Source: Calliopum simillimum
Taxonomy: Eukaryota; Arthropoda; Insecta; Diptera; Lauxaniidae
DNA length: 64,000 nt
Direction of reading: 5' to 3'
Assembly (NCBI GenBank): GCA_951812925.1
Contig: OX638368.1
Span: 4,712,001-4,776,000 of the forward strand
Under the pieces are notes generated by a model that was not told the origin of the DNA, ran no database searches, and worked only from the letters and a program-made list of their open reading frames with translations. A program made the position numbers and the translations under genes. Positions 24,091 through 34,698 of the stretch are shown one piece after another. Position 1 is the first letter of the stretch, and each line of letters opens with the position of its first letter.

Positions 24091-25285
24091 TCCAAAATCG
24101 GTTAAATGGTTAGCTCGCAAAAGGGGCGCAAAAAAAACTGTTCACGTATTTATAAATAGATTTCAGTTTTTATTGCCTTTGGTTTACTCGTGCTTAAAAA
24201 TACTTAATAATACGAAAACACGTCTCTCTTCTCCCCATCACTCTCTGCTCCTACGCGTCGTTTTCTCTGCCAACAGCCGTGGTCTAGTATTGTGTAGTAG
24301 TAGTACTGCCTATCGCAAAAAAAAACTAATGGCCTTATCATGTATGACGAAGGAATCGTTTTACTGATTTTCAAATGCTTATATCCTCCAAGTTAACAGA
24401 TGATTTGAAATTTATGCTTACAAACCTTATTCTTTGAACTAAAATTAACGCTTAGGTTATAGTAAGTTCTTAATAAAAAGTTTTAATAAGTTGATATTAA
24501 TGAGTGAAAATCAGTCACTTTATTCGTTCGTCATACATGATAAGGCTATAAGTCACAGACTGAATGTGTTCTCTCAAAAATACTGTGCTTCTTGCTTTCC
24601 TTCGTGTATCTTCTTCATCTTTGAGAGATAAAGCATACCTAAGTCAAACTGATCCAACATCGGGCTTTTCGCGTAAGTCCGTTCTAACCACTTAACGTTA
24701 GTCGTGAGCAACTGATCCAACATTGGTCTACTCACGTCTAGTGCGGTGGTTCTCTTCCCCTCCTTCAGTTATTTTTCTGCGTGAACAACTGATACGCTAT
24801 CGGGTTACTCACGTTTAATGTGACGGCTGCCCTTTTAACCCTACGTTTATTCTTCTATTCCACGTATATAAGTCTGTTTTGCGATGGAAAGAAAAAGAGA
24901 ATACTTACGTAAAATTGATTCAGAATCGAGTTTGAACACAAGTCTGCTCTCACCACTTATATATTAGCTGTCAGCAACTGATCCATAATCGGGCTTCTCA
25001 CGTTTAATGTGGTGGTCCTCTTTACCTACGGTATACATATACTCTGATCTACGTATATCTATCTCACACAACCTAGTGCTTTTCCCCGCTCTACTTGCTG
25101 CCCCGAATTAGGTCGCAACTTATTCAGAATCGGGCTATTCGTCTTTGTGGCCCCCCAGCCTTTAGTAAATCGCAATCAACTGATTTAGTATCGGGCTACG
25201 TGTGCTTAGTTTGTCGATTTCTACTATACAAAATTCCTACTACGACAACCACAAGTACCTTATTTCCTTTTCTGCTCACAATTCT

Positions 25286-25530
25286 ATTTTCGAACTTTAC
25301 TTCAGAATAATTGTAAAGGTCTTCCGTAATATATCTACGTACTACTTCTGAAATGTGTGTTCTCCCGTATATTATCGGATATTTAGGTTTTTCCGAAATT
25401 TTCAGGTTCACCAATACCACCTCAGTTGGTTACAGAATATGAAGAAAAAAAGAAATATAATTTCTGAAAACATATTCTTTTTGGAAATATGGCCAAAAAG
25501 AACCTAAATTACTCTTTACATGATTTTTGA
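25286..25530. repeat. Right half of an interrupted dispersed repeat
   Basis: The sequence from about 25290 to 25400, including TACTACTTCTGAAATGTGTG and TTCTCCCGTATATTA.CGGA, matches 28760-28860. It is the right-hand part of the target into which the element at 22253 inserted. The last 130 bp before the microsatellite are unassigned. Confidence 0.55.
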
Positions 25531-25532
25531 GT

Positions 25533-25760
25533 TTCTTTTCTTTTCTTTTCTTTTCTTTTCTTTTCTTTTCTTTTCTTTTCTTTTCTTTTCTTTTCTTTTC
25601 TTTTCTTTTCTTTTCTTTTCTTTTCTTTTCTTTTCTTTTCTTTTCTTTTCTTTTCTTTTCTTTTCTTTTCTTTTCTTTTCTTTTCTTTTCTTTTCTTTTC
25701 TTTTCTTTTCTTTTCTTTTCTTTTCTTTTCTTTTCTTTTCTTTTCTTTTCTTTTCTTTTC
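25533..25760 (+). repeat. (TTTTC)n microsatellite, about 45 units
   Basis: A long uninterrupted pentanucleotide run; the first visible imperfections come at its right edge (about 25761-25772). Long open frames on both strands (KRKEK and FSFLF repeats) are simple translations of the run. Its purity over about 228 bp suggests recent expansion, or that assembly fixed its length only approximately. Confidence 0.97.
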
Positions 25761-25772
25761 CTTTTCATTTCT

Positions 25773-27600
25773 TTTGTCCTCGCAGTTCACACGCATGTTT
25801 TGTTAATAAAATTTCAGTTCTTCTATCAAATGCTTCCAAGGCATACTTAGCAATTTTCAACGCTTGTGCGAGTAATCAAATATAAGCTACCTGTGTTGTT
25901 AAACAATTTATTTAGTCCTTAAAGTCCTTGTGCGCTCTTAAAATGTGTGCCACAAGCATAAAAATAACTCTGAATCATTCTTAAAATTTACTTTTATTGT
26001 AATTTTTGTTAAGCACCAACATTCAAAACATTCCAACCACAGCTGATGACTGATAAAACGTCTCTCCTATGGTTATCCCGCGCTGACAATGGTCTTCGCC
26101 ACAACGCATTAATTCTTATCAGTTTAAGGTTGATTTCCCCGTTCGCCGCTTTGCCATATGCAATCGTTGCGGAGATTGTTTAGAATGTGACAAATATACG
26201 TAAAGTGTTGATATAACCTACTGTTTTTGTTTTGCATGCCAACATTAATGTCAAAGCGTTACGCATACACATGTATGTACTGTCAGTCAGTCCGTGAAAA
26301 ACGTTACACTTGCGTTATCAGTTAAAAGCATTTTCAGCTCGTATTTAGCAAAAGCGAAGAGGAATACGATATTAGGTAGCTGCTTTGCACCAAAAAACAC
26401 GTCGACCATGCCCAAACGCACATGTAGCTTCGCTTGTAATTTGCATTTGAAGTGCTTTGAAATGCCGTCGTTCATACATTATGGTAGAAAAAAGGCTTTC
26501 AGTTGACGCGGAGGGGACGACCTCAAACGAAGTAGTATGTAAAAGACAAACGGTACCTAAACTCTTGACAATTGTTACGGATAATAGTAATATCCGCTTA
26601 AATTTCATTTCTATGGCAAATCCTTTCTATTTCAAGCAGCAGCATTTATTTTTTCGGAGCCTAATTTTATGCTTCATTTTCTTCAAAATGTTGGATTTTC
26701 TTCTAGAAATTGGTGTTTAAAGCTTGCGTAACCATATAAACGTGCAACTGTTTACGTTTTATCTGCAGTTTTGCGCTTGAATTTCGTGTCATTTCTGTTT
26801 TGGTTTTTATTGACATTTAAATGCTCACATACTTTGGGGCGCATTAGTGTGGAATTTGTGTGTCGTGTGCGTGTTGTTTGTAACAATGAACGTAGTTGTC
26901 GTCATAGTTGTACTATAAAGGCAGCTAGTTTCAGGAGGGGAGCTCTGCTTTAAAAAGTTGTGAGGAAAATTCTGTAGTTTCAATTTTTTTATGCAAGTCT
27001 CAACTATATCCAACAACTCCTTTTTTCCAATTTTAAGCCACGAATTCATCATTTTAATTTATTTGGTTTTCAATGGCATGGTTTTATTTCATTTAAATTA
27101 CTTTTCCACTAAATGAACTTAAATAATCATAAAAATCACTAAATCCGCTTATCCTGAAATCCTTTCTAATACAAATTGTTGCCACAAATCACATTGTAAA
27201 TAACCAACGAAAAGTAACGAAGAAACAAAAAAACAAAAATAATAAAACCATATAAATAGCAAAAAAGAAAGAAAAAAAATATGCATAATGAATAATTTTT
27301 CAGCAAAGAAACATGTACAATAAAATAACCACAATAAATGACCATATACGAGTCCTTACTTAGCATCATAGTGGCAGATCAGCGCGGCACAGTTGGAGCA
27401 CAGTTTTAGGGGCGATTTAGAAATCATATTACAAGCAACAGCCGCATTGCTGTAAGGCACAAGTAAGGAACAACAAATACTCGCGCAATAATCACAAAGG
27501 AAATGGCATACACTGAAGAAAAAATAATAAGATAAACTATTAAGGCTTGGTCAAAAATTAAATACCCTACCCTGCAGTTTTTGAAAATAATGCTTGTGTT
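25773..27600. other. Non-coding stretch
   Basis: The base composition is a little less AT-skewed around 26300-26620, where overlapping short frames exist on both strands (for example 26294-26506 plus and 26372-26608 minus). None shows a domain, signal peptide or convincing splice signals. No mobile-element end was found. Confidence 0.45.
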
Positions 27601-27950
27601 GCACTATCCTGAACAAATCCAGTTTGTTTTTGAATCGATTACATCAAAAAACGCTTTCAGTACAGCATTTTGGATCATTTGCCTATATGGGAGGTGCCAC
27701 GCCCCCTTCTTTGAATTTACCTATATTTTACTCAGAGCTTGCCCTTATTGCTCTTAGTGTTTGAGTGATATTTTGATCGATTATTTCGAAAAACTTTTTC
27801 AGTATAGCATTTTGAAGCTTTTGCTTATATGGGAGGTACCAGGACCCTTTGTCCGTAGTCGCCTTTGTTTTTGCTCGGAGCTTGCATTAATAGTTCCTTA
27901 TAGTTGAGTGAAATTTAGTTGGACTATTTCGAAAAACGTTATCATAATAA

Positions 27951-28434
27951 CATTTGTAACGTCCCAAATGAAAGTAGTTAGTAAAGTATTTTAAGGCTTT
28001 CCTGGGCAACAAGTGCTACTCGCCACATCGAATACTTCCTTATAGTATTCATACGGTATAAGTTGTTCTATCTGCCTCGCCAAGTACTTCCTTATAGTAC
28101 TTATAAGGTGAGAGCAGTCAACAAAGAAGCTAAATCGTTAAAAGGAGCAAGTCGTGGAAAGGAAAACGAGACATTAAAAGGAATTACCTGCCTCCGCAGA
28201 ATCATTGATGAACGGATCATCATAAGTTATCGGAAAACCGACGCAAAATTAATAACCGAATAAAATTTTAGAAATGAATAAAGAATATATAAATTATATT
28301 GTATAAAACGAAAAAGTAAAATTGGAAAAAAAATATAAAATAAATTTTTTAACTAAAAGTTGATTGTCTTTTAGTCTGACCCTGGACACCACTGAGCTTA
28401 CCTCAGCCCTAGACAATAACAATCGTTACACATT
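27951..28434. repeat. CATT target-site duplication around the solo LTR
   Basis: CATT at 27951-27954 is repeated at 28431-28434, directly outside TGTAAC...GTTACA. Four-base duplications are usual for many Ty3/Gypsy integrases. Removing the LTR and one CATT rebuilds the word ATAACATTTTGAAA, which is what the tandem unit has elsewhere (ATAGCATTTTGAAG). Confidence 0.85.
27955..28430 (+). mobile_element. Solo LTR, 476 bp
   Basis: The LTR begins TGTAACGTCCC and ends CAATCGTTACA, i.e. TG...CA ends inside a short inverted repeat (TGTAACG/CGTTACA). An AATAAA at 28277-28282 supports plus orientation. No internal region and no second LTR follow, so it is the product of LTR-LTR recombination. Two TACTTCCTTATAGTA words around 28035 and 28085 form an internal duplication. 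The 66-codon frame at 28063-28263 lies wholly within the LTR and is not considered a gene. Confidence 0.85.
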
Positions 28435-28699
28435 TTGAAATTTTTACTTGTATGGGAGGTGCCACGCTCTCTTGTCTAAATTCAACTAGTTTTTGCTCAT
28501 AGCCTGTACTTACTATCTCTAGTATTTATGTGTATTTTGCTTCTATTGTTGCAAATAATGCTCTTATTATTGCATTTTGAATATATTTTTTGTATGGGCG
28601 GTAGGCGTGTCCATTGACCGATTTCGTTCATTTCAATCCCTCAAGCTAACTTTTAGGCGAAGCCATTGTACCAAATTTCATTGAATTATCTTGTTTAGT

Positions 28700-28860
28700 A
28701 TAGAGCGATTTGGGATTTTTAACCCATTCTGTCGCCACAAACCACATAAGATTTTTTTGAATTTTGCTTTGGAATATTTATAAAGGCGCCCCGTTACATA
28801 TCTACTACTTCTGAAATATGTGCTCTCCCGCATATTACCGGAAATCTCGATTTTCCACAA
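28700..28860. repeat. Uninterrupted paralogue of the target at 22200/25290
   Basis: The left half GAGCGATTTGGGATTTTTAA matches 22206-22225, and the right half TACTACTTCTGAAATATGTG onward matches 25350 onward. The two halves are contiguous here but about 3 kb apart at the other locus. This is therefore an empty-site relative of the locus that received the LTR-like element. Confidence 0.6.
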
Positions 28861-28939
28861 ATTTTTAGATAAAGTGACCTCCTAAAACCTTCCCGGGTCG
28901 AAATTTTTTTGTTCACCTATTGGGAATTCATTTTGCACG

Positions 28940-29400
28940 TCTAGGAATATATTCCACTACATTTGGTTATTGAACATGAAAAAATTTTTTCTTAAAGCCT
29001 GGGTCATACAAGAGGAGATTTTTTTGGGGGTTATAGATTATTTTCGAGCTAGTGCGAAATCAATTTGTGTAGCATGTTCTAACTTTTTGCTGTTAGTTCA
29101 ATTTCGATGCAACTTTTCAACTATTTCTGCGATTTATTAAGTTTCCAATATAATTTCATATAGAATTTTTTGCATTTAATCAGTGGCTGGCCAAAACCAT
29201 GCTCAAAAAAGCCAAATAAATAACTAAAAAAATTTCTGCTCCGCATGACGTATGAGTTACTTTAAATTTAAACGTGAGTTTTAAGCATTTTTCAAATGCG
29301 ACTAGCAAAGAAATTATTTGTAGATATGCAATCAAAGAGTAAAAATTTAAGTTTTGGATTATATAGATAAAGTAATACTTCATAAAACGACAGGTAAAAT
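28940..29400. repeat. Dispersed repeat, copy 1 (paired with 31330-31510)
   Basis: The order of GATGCAA.TTT, ATT.AGTTT, TTTCATATAGAATTTTT, AGTGGCTG..C, and ATGACGTATGAGTTACT is shared with 31360-31510. Divergence is high. No coding function. Confidence 0.45.
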
Positions 29401-29859
29401 TACATTAATGTCAAAAATGTCATGCCTTGGGGTAAAAAGAATGAGTGCTCCAACAATATTTGCAGTCCTTAAACAATTATCTCACAGTGTACGCAAGCAC
29501 CCAATTTGAAATGACCAAAACGAAGTAAATGTCCTGCGAAAAATTCACATTTTTCTCTTGTTATTTTATTGCTACTGTCTGTTTGTTTGTTTCGTTTTTG
29601 TTGTTGTTCTTTTGTTATTGTTGCTTTGTTTGTTTGCTTTGTTTTTGGTTTCTTTTCAAGTTTCATTCAAGTTATAAGAAACGCGCAAATGAGCTGCTCG
29701 GTCATGATGTAAATGAGTGTGCGAAAGACGAAAAAAAAAGCCAAAAAGAGAGCAAAAAAAAAAAACATTAAAGAACACAAAGCAAAACAACTCTAATTCA
29801 TTATCCTGCTAAGCTGACTCACACTCTACACACCATGCAAATATTTTGTGTACTTTCAG
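29401..29859. other. Non-coding stretch before the candidate exon
   Basis: Poly-A and CTTTG/CAAAG-rich words at 29560-29770 give low-complexity frames on both strands. The last 60 bases before 29860 look like a 3' splice region, with GCTGACTC near 29812-29819 as a possible branch site and a modest pyrimidine tract ending in TTTCAG. Confidence 0.4.
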
Positions 29860-29891
29860 GATACGCAGGGCGTTACACAAAGCGACAGCTT
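29860..29891 (+). other. Candidate 32-nt micro-exon of an unidentified host gene
   Basis: Immediately left is TGTACTTTCAG, a good 3' splice site. Immediately right is GTAAGTGG, a strong 5' splice site. In the frame starting at the first base the segment reads DTQGVTQSDSL plus two spare bases. The local GC content is clearly above the surroundings. All this is suggestive of a small exon lying in large introns, but length and chance make it uncertain, and I cannot name a gene. The longer open frame running through at 29846-30040 uses the donor as coding sequence and is less likely. Confidence 0.25.
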
Positions 29892-31329
29892 GTAAGTGGT
29901 GCAAGGATCAAATGCTCAAGTGGCGAGCGTGCGAGCGCTGTCTGTTCAAGTGGAAGGCGATGCGGCGGAGAGGGGTGGAGTTTTTTCTGTTATTAAATGG
30001 GCTCATAAATTTTCTTTTAAATATGATCTGTTTTGCATAATGGATAAAAATCTGTAGCGCAGAGAAAAAGTAAACTTAATAGTGTGTCAGTGGTAATGGT
30101 AAATGAAAGGATATTGTGTGTGTTAATACATTATTTAAGGTTACTTTGACGACGTCAAGAAAATTTGCAAATGGCGCATAAAAATTCAAATATTTTTTTC
30201 GTGTCTGCATACAAATTAAATATTCTTTTTTGTATTTTCCAACAGCTGAAGAAAAACAACTTTGAACTCGGCTATTATTAGCATTTTCGCTGCACGCGTT
30301 AAAATTCGAATATTCAGAACTCAATTAAGAACTCTTAAAAAAGTACGCACAGACATACAATCATGAGTCTTTTGAGAATATTCATATTTCAAAAGTATTT
30401 TTTCATTTGTGTGCTACATTAACACGCATTATCTTGCGCAAAAACAAAGAAACCACGTCAGCGGCGGCTCACGTACATACATGTGTATACGTGTATATGA
30501 AAATGTACAAAATTTCAAAGAAACATTACGAAAAAACTCAAGGTCCTTTACGTGTTCCTTGGGCGGCTTTTGCTACGTGATATCTCGCATTATTAACACA
30601 CTCACACACGCACGTAAATAAAAAGTGTAAGCAGGTGTGCGTTGGCTGGATTACTTTTGCGCTAACACATACACAGACATGTTACTAATACACACTCGCA
30701 TTGATAAAGATTATGACTAAAACAAAAAGAACCAAAAGTATTGTAAAGCAAAGAAAATGTAAGAAAAAAGTGACACCAAAGTAAACAGCGTAAAAAGCAA
30801 CAGCAGCTGAAGTGGCCCCCCCTTTGCGGTAAGTAAAAATATGATGACGACAAGGACTATGATGAACATGATAATGATGATGAGTTGAAAATTAAAAAGG
30901 TGACAAGAGCCGTAACGCGTGTTTTAAGATGAAGAATGAGAAAAACAAAAAAGAATTATAAACAAGTAAAACCAACAAATTTTACAGTATGTGCGAAGGA
31001 TATTTTCGTAATTGCTCGTGTTCGCTTTCTGGGCGATATTCGAACATTTTGATTTGACTTTAAAAAGACCAACCAACTTTTAACTTAAGCAAATAAATTG
31101 TCATCAGTTACCATGTCTGCGCATTTTCTATTTAGGGGCGTGGTAAAGTCAACTTGAAAACGTACACTTGAAAATATAATGGTCATATTATCGTTCCTTT
31201 GTATTAACCCTATTTGCGTTACGAATTTCGTAAAAATCAATGAAGTGGTTTAGCCGTGTGAGCGTTTTTTTCATTTTATCATAAAATCCTATGCACTGCT
31301 CCTCATGACGATGAGATTTAGGCATTATA
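29892..31329. other. Non-coding stretch
   Basis: The first 100 bases after the candidate exon are G-rich, with three close AAGTGG(C/A/T) words (29896-29955). The rest is CA- and A-rich DNA without gene or element signals. Frames of 60-82 codons show no domain. Confidence 0.4.
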
Positions 31330-31510
31330 TATAGATATTTCTTGTTTGTTTCATTTTGATGCAATTTGGCAAGTTTTTTGGTAATTAATGAAATTTGTTG
31401 GTAAATTTTATATAAAATTTTTCACTTTAAATTCGTGGCTGCTCTAAACAGCGCTCACGAAGGCTGAAAATGCATTTTCTGCAACACATGTCGTATGAGT
31501 TACTGTGAGA
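31330..31510. repeat. Dispersed repeat, copy 2 (paired with 28940-29400)
   Basis: This copy contains TTTTGATGCAATTTGGCAAG, TATATAAAATTTTTCAC, CGTGGCTGCTC and GTCGTATGAGTTACTG in the same order as copy 1. An upstream segment (GTGGTTTAGCCGTGTGAGCG, 31240-31259) resembles a further dispersed word near 44150. Confidence 0.45.
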
Positions 31511-31774
31511 CAAAACTAATATATGTAATAATGTAAATTGGCTGCCACTTTGCCAAAAATGACGTAAGTTGGTTTTTCATATCTTAGAAAACTATTCTGA
31601 TTGCACAGAACTCATAAAATAAAATTAAAAGAGTCATATTAGTCAAATGCGTACCTCCTGCGATGATGCAGATTGTGTTCATTTTACAATATTCTCTGTA
31701 CAACTATATCGTAAATGTTTGATCATTTGAAAAGCTGTAGCATATTCACATTATGACATTAATTTTACGTAACC

Positions 31775-32233
31775 TGTAACGAAACTTTTTGCCGCTAGCC
31801 GGGGTGTAGCCAGGGTTCGTATACAAAATTTATTTTCCCGGCAAGGAAAGAAACACTTTTCACAATTGGTCGGGTGTTGTTTCGCAATTTTATTTCACTG
31901 TTTATATTTTCCCTGAAAATCACTCCTAAGATAGATATATTAAAATACAAGCTTAGTAATACGGATAATAAATGGGGTAAGTATGGATGATGAGGACATC
32001 TGTAAGTCGTGAATAACAACCGATCCATGAGTCGTGCCACCACTGCCTCTATGTAGACTTGTCGCGTTGCCGGTCTGTTTTTTCGTCCAGACGTCAGGAT
32101 TCAAGAAAGTCGCACCACCACTACCTCCTCATAGTCCTCTACTTACCTGTCCTTGTTTGTTCACGAGAGACCGCGCCATCGCTACACTCTCGGGTCAGGT
32201 CAAGACATTCTCCAGAAAACAAAGCCTACGGTC
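31775..32233 (+). mobile_element. LTR-like sequence, left part
   Basis: The sequence begins TGTAACGAAACTTTTTGCCG and is distantly similar to the start of the element at 22253 (TGTAACGAACCTTTT...GCCGG). It contains AATAAA-like words near 31966-31974 and CCACCACTACCTCC-type pyrimidine-rich tracts. At 32234 it is interrupted by the Transib-like element and appears to continue at 33269. The far end is not defined. Confidence 0.45.
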
Positions 32234-33268
32234 CACACTTGTTCAAAATCCTTGAAAGCTGGCCAAAAGTCAAAAAAAATGTTTTTTAAATTAAATTTTT
32301 ATGAACCGTATTGTCTAACAGATATTTATAAACCTCAAAAAGTTTGCAAGAAAGATCCATGTATTCTTACAATGCTCTTGGGATTTCTCCAAAAGTACGC
32401 TTCTCAGACGCAAAATTCTATGAGTTAAAAGTAAAAATTAAGTGTTCACTGTAAAAATTATGTGGTTACTGTAAAACTGAACCGAATTTAATGTTTGAAT
32501 ATGGAATCTCTTTGTAAAAGAAAATACTTTCGAACCTCTTTGTTCAAAACTTGCATTAATTTGTACTTTTACGGTAATTATGATTAACTTAAAACCAAAT
32601 TATTTCACAAAATCAATATGCAATGGTTATGAAAAAAGCCCAGAACTTATTTATACCACGTCATACCACCAGGATTTTTTAGATTTAAGAAGATTGAAAC
32701 GTTTTCTAACACACAAAAAAAAATTTAGGTGCCTTTTTTTGCCCTTTTTCTTTGACGCGATTTTTTCTGAAGCACCCTTAGGAAAATTGAACTCATATTG
32801 CTTACTAAATGTCAATATGTGTTGCTCGCCTGAAATGGAAAAATTTTTATATTATTATACAGCTTAAACTCCGTGATAACGGAATCTAAAACCCATTTTT
32901 ATGTAGATTAATTAACCGTTGCACACAACTCTATCAAAGTTAAAGTTTTGAAACAAATTTTTAAATTAGATATAAAAAATTGTACAAGTGTTATTTTTTG
33001 CCTTTTCGAATCCACCATTTTGTTTTTTAAAAATCTAATATCAGATTCGTAATCAGTGACCCCAAAAACCCCCGAGTAAATTTTTTGTTGGATTTGGTTG
33101 AATATTTATGCAATTTTTCCACCATTTTGAATCCGCTATTTTCTTTTTTAAAAATCTAACATAAAATTCGTAATCAGCAACCTCAAAAACCCCTAGATAA
33201 AAAATTTCGTCTCGAAACTTTAATGATTTCGACTTTTGGCCAGCTTTTAGGGATTTTGAACCAGTGTG
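32234..33268. mobile_element. Non-autonomous DNA transposon with Transib-like ends
   Basis: The terminal inverted repeats are about 38 bp. Both ends begin CACACT(T/G)GTTCAAAATCC and continue to AAAGCTGGCCAAAAGTC with only a few mismatches. They are flanked by CGGTC at 32229-32233 and 33269-33273, an exact 5-bp target duplication. Transib elements are known for 5-bp, GC-rich target duplications and ends starting with a CACNNTG heptamer, which fits. No transposase is encoded: the 95-codon frame at 32580-32867 has no known domain. The right third holds a two-copy direct repeat (about 33005-33200; marker CCACCATTTTG, ATTCGTAATCAG). Superfamily assignment is inference; the element itself is well supported. 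Confidence 0.8.
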
Positions 33269-34698
33269 CGGTCTTAGTCAATGTTCACTGATAAGTTTTG
33301 CTTGAAATTCTCAGTTTCGTCCACGGATGGTTGAAATATTTGAAGAACACGTTTTACCTCGTTGCCGTTTGGGTTACTGGAGAACGATACCATCACCGAA
33401 ACTTACATTCCACCATTCCGTTTTCATCCACTATCAGCTGTTTCCTTTTATTGATAAGATTTCACAATTGGCACTCACTGTTTCAGGATCAGGGTTGCTT
33501 CTGCACGCGATAGTCATGCAATTCTCGTTCAACTGTTTATCAAGCGGTTGCACGATAGTGAGTCAAGCACGTTGGATGCAATTGTATTAAAATTATTATA
33601 TATTCTAGTCATATTTACCTAATATTTCAGGTTTTATTTCTTAAATAGTGGATTATTTTAATTATATTAATACATAATTAAATACTGACCCCTCACAAAC
33701 CCATGACATATAGCTTTCCATATGAAAGCTGCTTTTGCAAAAAATCCACTTGATCAATTTGTCAACAGACTGTAACGCACAAAATAACCACCTAACCGCA
33801 TCTGTAATGGAAAAATCTAATTGAAGTTGAGCTTTTTGCATGCAAATTATGATGGCTGCAGGTTGGCGTTCTAGCAGCGACGTAACTAATACCGTTGCCG
33901 TTATTACCGCTGACTGCTGCCATTGCCTTGAGCAGCAGCAGTGGTAAGAAATGTGCTTGATATGTTTGTGTGCGTGTTCTGAGCAGGATATGCGCAGGTT
34001 TTCGTTTACTTTGAATAGGTTTTTTTTTTAAAATTTTTTTTTCGCTTAGATTTTTACTCTACCACAATGTGAATTATTATCAGGAATTTTCTTACTTTTT
34101 TTTTTGGAAATTTATGCGTTCTAATATTTTTCTGTCTCTGCGTTTGTCTGTCTGTCTGACTGCCTGCCTGTCTTTACTTACAAAAGCAGATAATGACAGT
34201 TAAATCGAAAACGTGTTCAAAATATGAAGTGTAGCATTATTGCCTGAAATAAAGAAAGAAAAAAATGTCCGTAATATGGCTGAGTTTTCCGTAAATCAAT
34301 TTAATTTTTAAGAAATAATACAGTTTTGCGCTTAGGCTTTGTTTGGCTAAATAATTGGAAATGTGGGTGCTCAATAAATAGAAAATTTAAAATGTGTGAG
34401 AGAGATCTTAATTTAAGCCCTTGGCTGCTGGGGGTAGAAGGACAACATTAGACATAAGTCATATTAAAATAAAGCTCTTAAGAATTGGCTCAGAGTAATG
34501 GTAAAGAATTGAAAATTAGAAAGTGCTGCGGAAAATCTTTATGGGTGAATCTCCAAAAACGTTCCTTATTTTGTCCCCAACTTTTACTTTTGTTTTTTGA
34601 AGAAATAGCATAACTTCTGGAAGACTTGAAAAAATGAGCATGAGCCTTCATGATTGCTACATGCTTTTTTATTTTGTAAGTTTTGCTTAGACTAAATA
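33269..34698. other. Unassigned stretch, possibly the right part of the LTR-like sequence
   Basis: The first 300 bp may continue the interrupted LTR-like sequence. Two overlapping plus frames (33298-33513 and 33327-33590) are a little longer and less biased than chance frames nearby but match no family I recognise and have no splice context. The rest is AT-rich with a CTGTCTG run at about 34148-34172. Confidence 0.4.

Larger units (their letters stand above)
22253..25285 (+). mobile_element. Dispersed LTR-like repeat, copy 2, split by a second insertion
   Basis: The copy starts TGTAACGAACC and is homologous to copy 1 at 1240-2160. Its left piece is 22253-22394 and its right piece about 24120-25285, separated by the minisatellite carrier. 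The right piece holds about seven degenerate units of the form CGTGAGCAACTGATC, CA(A)CAT(T/C)GGGCTACTCACG, with TCTAATGTGGTGGTTC in the better ones. Both flanks match the uninterrupted sequence at 28700-28860, so the outer limits are real insertion edges to within about 20 bp. No coding frame. Most likely an LTR or LTR remnant. Confidence 0.6.
27640..28620 (+). repeat. Diverged tandem family with TATGGGAGGTGCCACGCC
   Basis: The words GCATTTTGAA..TTTTGC, TATATGGGAGGTGCCACGCC, TTTTGCTC.(G/T)AGCTTGC and TTGTTGCAAA/TATTTCGAAAAAC repeat with a period of about 145-150 bp near 27665, 27805, 28430 and 28575. The third unit is split from the second by the solo LTR at 27955-28430. Non-coding. Confidence 0.65.

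Noticed and set aside
25430..25885. Lys/Arg/Glu-rich and Phe/Ser-rich frames of 95-121 codons
   Set aside because: Direct translations of the (TTTTC)n microsatellite on either strand.
33298..33590. Two overlapping plus-strand frames of 71 and 87 codons
   Set aside because: No recognisable domain, no splice signals, and they lie in what appears to be the continuation of an interrupted LTR-like sequence.
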